A program made the translations under genes and the position numbers. Shown here piece after piece: positions 14,565 to 22,319 of a stretch of 22,319 nt of DNA. Within the stretch, counting starts at the first letter, position 1. Each line of letters opens with the position of its first letter. Source of the stretch: JADDRA01 sp035553895 (GTDB taxonomy: Bacteria; Actinomycetota; Acidimicrobiia; Acidimicrobiales; CADCSY01); NCBI GenBank assembly GCA_035553895.1, contig DATMJI010000064.1, forward strand, positions 1-22,319. The letters run 5' to 3'. The notes under the pieces are model-generated. The model saw only the letters and a program-made list of their open reading frames with translations. It did no database searches and had not been told where the DNA came from.

Positions 14565-16007
14565 ATGAGCACTGAGCCTGTCCTGTTGCCGGCGGAGGCG
14601 GTGACCTCGATCGCAGACTACATCGAAGCGCGCCGCGGAGGCCAAGCGATATCCCGAGCCCGCTCGCTGGGGCCCGGGGGCACCGTCAAGGAGGTCAGCC
14701 TATCGGGTCTGCGGGGCCGTGGGGGCGGCGGCTTCCCCACCGGGCGCAAGTGGTCGGGGCTGCGCCGGGAGGACACCGCCGGCGACCGGTTCGTGGTCTG
14801 CAACGGTGCCGAGGGCGAGCCCGGGACCTTCAAGGACCGGGCCATCCTGCGCCGGGACCCCTACCAGGTGGTGGAGGGCGTGGCCGTGGCCGCCCTGGCG
14901 GTGGGCGCCCGGGCCGCCTATGTGTGCCTCAAGGAGCGCTTCGAGCCCGAGGTGGCGGCGGTCTCCCGGGCCCTGGAGGAGATGGCCGGCGCCGGGCTGG
15001 CCGGCGACGTGCCCATCAACCTCATCACCGGGCCCGACCACTACCTCTACGGGGAGGAGAAGGGGCTCCTGTCGGCCATCGAGGGCGAGGCCCCCTTGCC
15101 CCGGTTGCTCCCCCCCTACGTCCACGGGCTGTTCGCCACCGCCCCCCAGCTGGGCTGGTCGGCCCGCCCGCCGGCCTTCGGCTTCGGTCCCGACGACGAC
15201 CCGAGCGACGACGACGACCCCGGGCGCTCCAACCCCACCCTGGTCAACAACGTGGAGACCCTGGCCACCGTCACCCACGTCCTGGCCCGGGGCCCGGAGT
15301 GGCACTGCTCCCTCGGCACCGAGGCGTCGCCCGGTTCGGTGGTGGTGACGGTGGTGGGCGACGTCCGCCGCCCGGCGGTGGCCGAGGTGGAGCTGGGCCG
15401 GCCCCTCGGGGAGGTCATCGAGGAGGTCTCCGGCGGGGTGGCACCGGGGCGGCGCATCAAAGCGGTCTTCTCCGGGGTGGCCAACGCCGTGGTGCCCGGC
15501 GACGCCCTCGACGTGCCCATGAGCTACGAGGGGCTGGAGGGCATCGGCAGCGGCCTGGGCTCGTGCGGGTTCATCGTCTACGACGACACCGCCGACCTGG
15601 CCTGCGTGGCCGCCATGTTCTCCCGCTTCCTCTACGTCGAGTCCTGCGGGCAGTGCCCGGCCTGCAAGTTCGGCACCGGCGAGATCACCAGCCACCTGGA
15701 GCGCATCCTGGCCGGGTTGGGCAGCGAGGCCGACGTGGCCACCATCGGGCGCCGGCTGGAGACGGTCACCGACTCCAACCGCTGCTACCTCCCGGTGGAG
15801 GAGCAGCTGGTGGTGGGCTCGATCCTGCGCCACTTCCCCGAGGACGTGACCGCCCACCTAGAGGGCCGGCCCCTGCCCCGCCGGCCCTACGTCATGCCCA
15901 AGATCGACGACCTGGCCGACGGGCGGGTGGTCTACGACCGGGCCCAGGAGCGCAAGCAGCCCGACTGGACCTACCGCCCTGCCGGCGGACCGGCCGCCGG
16001 TGGCTGA
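14565..16007 (+). CDS. NuoF-like NADH-binding flavo-iron-sulfur protein
   Basis: 480 aa, related to the NuoF/HoxF/NADH-dehydrogenase 51-kDa family. Visible: the FMN/NADH-binding glycine-rich loop GRGGGGFPTGRKW (about 49-62), NGAEGEPGTFKDR (where NuoF has DEGEPGT), YLYGEEKGLLSAIEG, NPTLVNNVETLATV, an SLBB segment, and the 4Fe-4S site C361, C364, C367 (SCGQCPACKFGTG) with C407. An acidic insert DDDPSDDDDPG lies about residue 208. No nuoE, nuoG or other complex I genes are nearby, so this is a stand-alone electron-transfer paralogue rather than complex I NuoF. ATG 14565 has GGGG just upstream. It overlaps nadD by 8 nt. The electron acceptor is unknown. Confidence 0.88.
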   Translation: MSTEPVLLPAEAVTSIADYIEARRGGQAISRARSLGPGGTVKEVSLSGLRGRGGGGFPTGRKWSGLRREDTAGDRFVVCNGAEGEPGTFKDRAILRRDPYQVVEGVAVAALAVGARAAYVCLKERFEPEVAAVSRALEEMAGAGLAGDVPINLITGPDHYLYGEEKGLLSAIEGEAPLPRLLPPYVHGLFATAPQLGWSARPPAFGFGPDDDPSDDDDPGRSNPTLVNNVETLATVTHVLARGPEWHCSLGTEASPGSVVVTVVGDVRRPAVAEVELGRPLGEVIEEVSGGVAPGRRIKAVFSGVANAVVPGDALDVPMSYEGLEGIGSGLGSCGFIVYDDTADLACVAAMFSRFLYVESCGQCPACKFGTGEITSHLERILAGLGSEADVATIGRRLETVTDSNRCYLPVEEQLVVGSILRHFPEDVTAHLEGRPLPRRPYVMPKIDDLADGRVVYDRAQERKQPDWTYRPAGGPAAGG

Positions 16008-16623
16008 GCGCATCGGGGTCTTCGGCGGCACCTTCGACCCCATCCACGTCGGCCACCTGGTCACGGCGGTCAACGTCCGCCACGACCTGGGCCTGGACCG
16101 GGTGCTGTTGGTGGTGGCCAACGATCCCTGGCAGAAGGCCGACCTGCCGGTGAGCCCGGCCGCCGACCGCCTGGCCATGGTGGAGGCGGCCGTGGCCGAC
16201 GTGGAGGGGCTGGTGGCCAGCGACATCGAGATCCGCAGCGGGGGGACCTCCTACACCGCCGACACCCTGGCCACGCTGGCCCGGCGCCATCCCGGCACCG
16301 AGCTGTGCCTGCTCCTCGGCAGTGACGCCGCCGCCCTCATCCCCACCTGGGAGCGAGCGGACGAGGTGCGGGACCTGGCCACCCTGGTGGTGGTCACCCG
16401 GCCGGGCGCCGGCGCCGACGCCCCACCCGCCGGGTGGGAGCACCGGCTGGTCGAGGTGCCCCGCCTGGAGGTCTCGAGCACCGACCTGCGGGCCCGGGTC
16501 GCCGACGGCCGGCCCCTGGACTGGCTGGTGAGCCCGCCGGTGGTCCACGTCATCCGGCGCCGGGGTCTGTACCATGTCGGCCAGATGGGGTCAGGGAGCT
16601 CGCCGAGGAGCACGACGTCCTGA
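16000..16623 (+). CDS. nadD: Nicotinate-nucleotide adenylyltransferase
   Basis: 207 aa. It makes nicotinate adenine dinucleotide from nicotinate mononucleotide and ATP, the penultimate step of NAD synthesis. The nucleotidyltransferase motif GGTFDPIHVGH occupies residues 9-19, and the second ATP-binding motif SSTDLR about 159-164. The usual end of the family (VIRRRGLY) is followed by an extra 16-residue Ser-rich tail that runs up to the rsfS start. The GTG at 16000 overlaps the end of the NuoF-like gene by 8 nt, pointing to coupled translation. The order nadD-rsfS is common in bacteria. Confidence 0.95.
   Translation: MAERIGVFGGTFDPIHVGHLVTAVNVRHDLGLDRVLLVVANDPWQKADLPVSPAADRLAMVEAAVADVEGLVASDIEIRSGGTSYTADTLATLARRHPGTELCLLLGSDAAALIPTWERADEVRDLATLVVVTRPGAGADAPPAGWEHRLVEVPRLEVSSTDLRARVADGRPLDWLVSPPVVHVIRRRGLYHVGQMGSGSSPRSTTS
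16605..16610 (+). promoter_or_regulatory. Ribosome binding site that decides the rsfS start
   Basis: GAGGAG lies 9 nt before the CTG at 16620. No ATG, GTG or TTG in the rsfS frame is found near it, so this site supports CTG as the start codon. Confidence 0.5.
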
Positions 16624-17033
16624 CCGGCGACGCCTCCAGCGCCGAGCGGGCCCGCCTGGCGGCCCGGGCCGCTGCGGCCAAGCAGGCCCTCGACACCGTG
16701 GTCCTCGAGGTCGGACCGGTGCTGGCCATCGTGGACTACTTCGTGGTCACCACCGCCTCCAACCCCCGCCTGGCCCGCACCGTGGCCGAGGAGGTCGAGG
16801 AGCAGCTGCGGCGGGCGGGAGGGGGAGCGCCCTTGCGGATGGAGGGCGCCGACGACGCCCGCTGGATCCTCATCGACTACGGCGACATCGTCGTCCACGT
16901 GTTCTCCGAGGAGGCCCGGGCCTACTACGACCTGGAGCGCCTGTGGGGCGACGTGGCCCGGGTGCGCTGGGACGGCGGCCTCGGGGCCGTCTCCTCGGTG
17001 GCCTCCGACGGGGACGGGCCGGGAGTCACCTAG
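16620..17033 (+). CDS. rsfS: Ribosomal silencing factor RsfS (Iojap family)
   Basis: 137 aa if started at CTG 16620. RsfS binds ribosomal protein uL14 and blocks 30S-50S joining when nutrients are short. Family motifs are clear: AARAAAAKQALDTVVLEV, IVDYFVVTTASN, ARWILIDYGDIVVHVFSEEARAYYDLERLW. The C terminus carries a 20-residue variable tail. In this frame there is no ATG, GTG or TTG between 16434 and the conserved region; CTG 16620 overlaps the nadD TGA as CTGA, the same geometry as the common ATGA overlap, and has GAGGAG 9 nt upstream. The alternative GTG at 16434 would bury a 190-nt overlap inside nadD. The start is inferred; the family call is secure. Confidence 0.9.
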   Translation: MTGDASSAERARLAARAAAAKQALDTVVLEVGPVLAIVDYFVVTTASNPRLARTVAEEVEEQLRRAGGGAPLRMEGADDARWILIDYGDIVVHVFSEEARAYYDLERLWGDVARVRWDGGLGAVSSVASDGDGPGVT

Positions 17034-17036
17034 GCC

Positions 17037-17873
17037 GTGCGCTACGGCATGGAGACGGACCAGCACCGGGTGGAGTGGCCGGAGCTGGTCGAGCGGGTGC
17101 GCTTCGCCGAGGAGGTGGGCTTCGAGGGCGCCTGGATCTTCGACCACTTCACGCCCCTCTACGGCGAGGGTCCGGGCCCGTGCCTGGAGGGATGGACCCT
17201 CCTGGCCGGCCTGGCGGCGTCCACCGAGCGCATCCGCCTCGGCACCCTGGTCACCGGGGCGACCTACCGCCACCCGTCGCTGATGGCGGCCGAGGCGCTC
17301 ACCGTCGACCACATCTCCGGGGGGCGCCTGGAGCTCGGCATCGGCACCGGGTGGTACGAGACCGAGCACCGCCAGCTCGGCTTCGCCTTCCCCCCGGCCG
17401 GCGCCCGGGTCGACCGCCTGGAGGAGACCCTCGAGGTGCTGCACCTGCTCATGACCGCCGACGGGGCCAGCTTCGAGGGCCGCTACGCCCGCCTCGACGG
17501 GGCCACCCTGCACCCCCGGCCCCTGCAGCGGCCCCACCCGCCAATCTGGATCGGGGCCAAGGGCGAGCAGCGCATGCTGCCCCTGGTGGGCCGGGTGGCC
17601 GACGCCTGGCACTCCCACGCCAGCGGGGCGGAGCGCCAGCGCAAGTGGGCCATCGTGGCCGCCGCCGCCGAGGCCTCGGGGCGCGACCCGGCCAGCATCC
17701 TCCAGGCCACCAACCTGTCGCTGTCCGAGCCCTGGGACCAGGTCCGGGCCACGGCCGAGGCCCACCATCGGGCCGGGGTGGGGTACCTCATCTGCTCGTG
17801 GCCGAGCGAGGGCCGCGCCCGCATGGAGGAGTTCGTGGCCGACGTCCTCCCCGCGCTGCCGACCGGGCCGTAG
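17037..17873 (+). CDS. LLM-class F420-type oxidoreductase
   Basis: 278 aa, a bacterial luciferase-like monooxygenase/F420-dependent oxidoreductase with a TIM-barrel pattern. Seen: FAEEVGFEGAWIFDHF (22-37), RIRLGTLVTGATYRHPSLMAAEALTVDHISGGRL-type core in pieces (about 67-100), ELGIGTGWYETEH (about 101-113), and PPIWIGAKGEQRMLPLVGRVAD in the second half. Family members use reduced F420 or FMN; F420 is likelier in actinobacteria, but the substrate is unknown. It starts at GTG 17037, 3 nt after the rsfS stop, so it belongs to the same rightward run. Confidence 0.88.
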   Translation: MRYGMETDQHRVEWPELVERVRFAEEVGFEGAWIFDHFTPLYGEGPGPCLEGWTLLAGLAASTERIRLGTLVTGATYRHPSLMAAEALTVDHISGGRLELGIGTGWYETEHRQLGFAFPPAGARVDRLEETLEVLHLLMTADGASFEGRYARLDGATLHPRPLQRPHPPIWIGAKGEQRMLPLVGRVADAWHSHASGAERQRKWAIVAAAAEASGRDPASILQATNLSLSEPWDQVRATAEAHHRAGVGYLICSWPSEGRARMEEFVADVLPALPTGP

Positions 17874-18016
17874 GTGCGGGGCCGGCGCCGCGCTCGGGCG
17901 CAGCCTCAGCCTCCTTGGTGATCGACGACGAGGCGGCCTGTCGATCGGGCAGCGAGACGGGCCCCAAGTCCTCACCCGGCGAGGGGGGAGATCCGCCAGG
18001 GCGTCGAGCGCCAAGT

Positions 18017-18397
18017 TCAACAGACCCAGGGTGGCAGGAGTTTCGGGAACATGGGGAAGTGCTTGACATTGAGCGTCGCCAGCTCAACCCCCATCTCCTC
18101 GGCGGTGGCGGCGATGAGGTAGTCGGCGAGGTCGACGCCGGGATGTGAGCGCCGGAACCGCCGGAGGTGGACGCCGGCGCGCCGGGCGATGGGGTCAGAG
18201 ACCGGAACCAGCTCGAGCCCGCGGAACAGCCTGGCGACATCTCGCCGTTCGTCCGATCGCATGCCACCTTCGATCTCGGCTCGGGACACCACGCTGGCCA
18301 AGGCTGACGTCGAAGTCGCCTCGACGAGAAGCTCGGTGGCCTCAGGCGCACCTCGGAGGTGGGCGATCAGGACGGTGGAATCGAAGAGCAGGCTCAT
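18017..18397 (-). CDS. PIN-domain ribonuclease toxin, VapC family (module 2)
   Basis: 126 aa. The PIN catalytic set is visible: D6 (LLFDSTVLI), E41 (VSRAEIEGG), D92 (DLADYLIAAT) and N110 (LATLNVKHFP), the last being the NxxHF variant common in VapC. The ATG overlaps the antitoxin stop (ATGA). It differs strongly from the VapC at 2689, so the two modules are not recent duplicates. The 143-bp gap to the LLM gene (17874-18016) shows no gene and no clear terminator. Confidence 0.9.
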   Translation of the reverse strand: MSLLFDSTVLIAHLRGAPEATELLVEATSTSALASVVSRAEIEGGMRSDERRDVARLFRGLELVPVSDPIARRAGVHLRRFRRSHPGVDLADYLIAATAEEMGVELATLNVKHFPMFPKLLPPWVC

Positions 18398-18654
18398 CCA
18401 TCGAGCTGGCGGAGCCGTGCGTCAGCGCCCGATCCCCGGACGCCACGTAGCCACTCCGGCCAGTCTTCGGCGTCAGCCAGGATCCCGGCAGTGGCGAGGA
18501 TCGCCGCCCGCCGCTCGGTGGCGCCACCGTCGAGCCCCAGTGCCTGGTCGAGCATCCGACGGATCACCGCAGCCTTGGGGACGCCGGCGTCAGCCGCCTG
18601 GCCGGCGATCAGGCGCTCTTGCTCCTCGGTGATGTAGATCTGAGTGCGCCGCAT
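18394..18654 (-). CDS. Ribbon-helix-helix antitoxin, VapB family (module 2)
   Basis: 86 aa, starting MRRTQIYITEEQERLI, with the RHH helices around residues 12-38 (AADAGVPKAAVIRRMLDQAL). The C-terminal part (DAEDWPEWLRGVRG) is the likely toxin-binding region. ATG 18654 was chosen because the RHH strand begins there and a TAGGCT box lies 8 nt upstream; a longer open frame upstream covers the tRNA region and is not coding. It is followed by vapC with a 4-nt overlap. Confidence 0.88.
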   Translation of the reverse strand: MRRTQIYITEEQERLIAGQAADAGVPKAAVIRRMLDQALGLDGGATERRAAILATAGILADAEDWPEWLRGVRGSGADARLRQLDG

Positions 18655-18662
18655 GTGGCTGT

Positions 18663-18668
18663 AGCCTA
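18663..18668 (-). promoter_or_regulatory. Putative -10 box of vapBC module 2 (leaderless)
   Basis: TAGGCT on the minus strand with 8 nt to the vapB ATG. The remainder of the spacer up to the tRNA (18669-18833) shows no gene, only a 5-bp inverted repeat GAGGC/GCCTC. Confidence 0.4.
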
Positions 18669-18833
18669 CATCGTCAATGGTGCCGGCCGCCGACGGGCGA
18701 CCGGTGGCCGCTGAAGACGAAGCGGGGGCGCGAGGAGCCATCGGGGGAGGCGTGAGCCTCGGCGAGTGATGTGGAGCCAACCCTCGCCGGCGATGAGTCA
18801 GCCTCACGAAGAGTGATCGAAGACCTACGAGAG

Positions 18834-18906
18834 TGGAGCCGACGCGGATCGAACGCGCGACCTCATCCATGCCATGGATGCGCTCTACCAACTGAGCTAC
18901 GGCCCC
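18834..18906 (-). tRNA. tRNA-Ala (anticodon GGC)
   Basis: 73 nt read on the minus strand: acceptor GGGGCCG pairing with CGGCTCC, D arm GCTC/GAGC with loop AGTTGGTA, anticodon stem CATCC/GGATG around loop ATGGCAT (anticodon GGC), variable AGGTC, T stem GCGCG/CGCGT with loop TTCGATC. The acceptor has the G3-U70 wobble pair, the identity element for alanyl-tRNA synthetase, and A73. The 3' CCA is not encoded. Confidence 0.95.
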
Positions 18907-19000
18907 ATCAAGCTCGCTCACGCTACCAGCCGCCACCCGGCGATCGAAGTCTGCGCAAACCAACCGCCCCCAGAGCGGCGTGGTCACAGAGCCGTGGAGC

Positions 19001-19330
19001 TCAGGGCACCCGGATGCGGGAGATCGCCCAGGCCCCGAGGGCGAGACCCACGGCCAGCAACCAGCGCATCACCGGGATGGTGAGCAAGCCGATGCCGACC
19101 GTCGAGCCCTCGCTGGTGTACATGGTGACCAGGCAGGCGGCGCTGGCCACGAGGAAGGCCACGCCGCTGACCAGGGTGCCCGCCCAGCTCCGGTGGCCGA
19201 AGAGGCCGAGCGCAGGGGCGGCCCACCAAGTGGCGGTCGCTCCCACAGCGACCGGGTCGTCCATTCGTCGGATGGTCGGGCCTTCGACGGCCGTCGCTAC
19301 CGCCACGAACAGCGCCAGCTCGGCGACCAC
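19001..19330 (-). CDS. Small hypothetical membrane protein
   Basis: About 109 aa with four hydrophobic stretches: VVAELALFVAVATAV at the start, VGATATWWAAPALGLFG, TLVSGVAFLVASAACLVTMY and LLTIPVMRWLLAVGLALGAW. I do not recognise a family with confidence. GTG 19330 keeps the first helix; an ATG at 19264 would remove it. Neither has a good ribosome site, so the start is uncertain. It lies about 35 bp after the leuS stop on the same strand and may be co-transcribed with it. Confidence 0.55.
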   Translation of the reverse strand: MVAELALFVAVATAVEGPTIRRMDDPVAVGATATWWAAPALGLFGHRSWAGTLVSGVAFLVASAACLVTMYTSEGSTVGIGLLTIPVMRWLLAVGLALGAWAISRIRVP

Positions 19331-19365
19331 GAAGCCGGCCTGGGCCAGCCGGCGGGCGGGAACAG

Positions 19366-22319
<2,954 letters not shown>

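Noticed and set aside
16434..17033. GTG 16434 as the rsfS start
   Set aside because: It would overlap nadD by 190 nt and add a Pro/Gly-rich stretch not typical of RsfS; the region is the shadow of nadD.
17874..18016. Terminator or small gene after the LLM oxidoreductase gene
   Set aside because: Only weak, interrupted inverted repeats and no open frame with a start and ribosome site.

Overview
The window is very GC-rich DNA with dense genes. It looks chromosomal and most likely comes from an actinobacterium; an acidimicrobial-type lineage is my guess, not a proof. Reasons: GTG starts are frequent, there is a class II DAHP synthase, an F420-type luciferase-like oxidoreductase, a mycobacterial-style XPB helicase with its Helicase_C_3 partner, and several TANNNT boxes placed 6-9 nt before start codons as in actinobacterial leaderless transcripts.

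Layout: (1) 1-5137: two tandem 47-bp hairpin repeats, the XPB-partner protein (+), a convergent vapBC pair (-), a heavily structured divergent spacer, then the XPB helicase (+). (2) 5134-9037: a small ABM-like protein (-), whose stop codon overlaps that of XPB, then a rightward run of a MoxR AAA ATPase, a CoxE-like VWA protein, a histidine phosphatase and a four-helix membrane protein. (3) 9053-10139: an AbiEi/DUF559-type gene (-) with one copy of the same hairpin repeat on each side. (4) 10173-14351: three leftward genes in separate units: a GH15 glycosidase/trehalase, class II DAHP synthase and a group-2 sigma-70 factor, separated by long stem-loops. (5) 14565-17873: a rightward, tightly packed run of a stand-alone NuoF-like flavoprotein, nadD, rsfS and an LLM-class oxidoreductase; rsfS seems to start at CTG. 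(6) 18017-22319: a second vapBC pair (-), tRNA-Ala(GGC), a small membrane protein and leuS, which runs off the right edge.

Most of the content is housekeeping or repair. The accessory signals are two vapBC modules (one between the two XPB-cluster genes, one beside a tRNA), the DUF559 gene bracketed by repeats, and an apparently undescribed family of dispersed 47-bp palindromes. No phage, IS transposase, CRISPR array or complete defence operon is visible. No gene-free stretch exceeds 300 bases; the spacers of about 140-210 bases are described under their hairpins and promoters.
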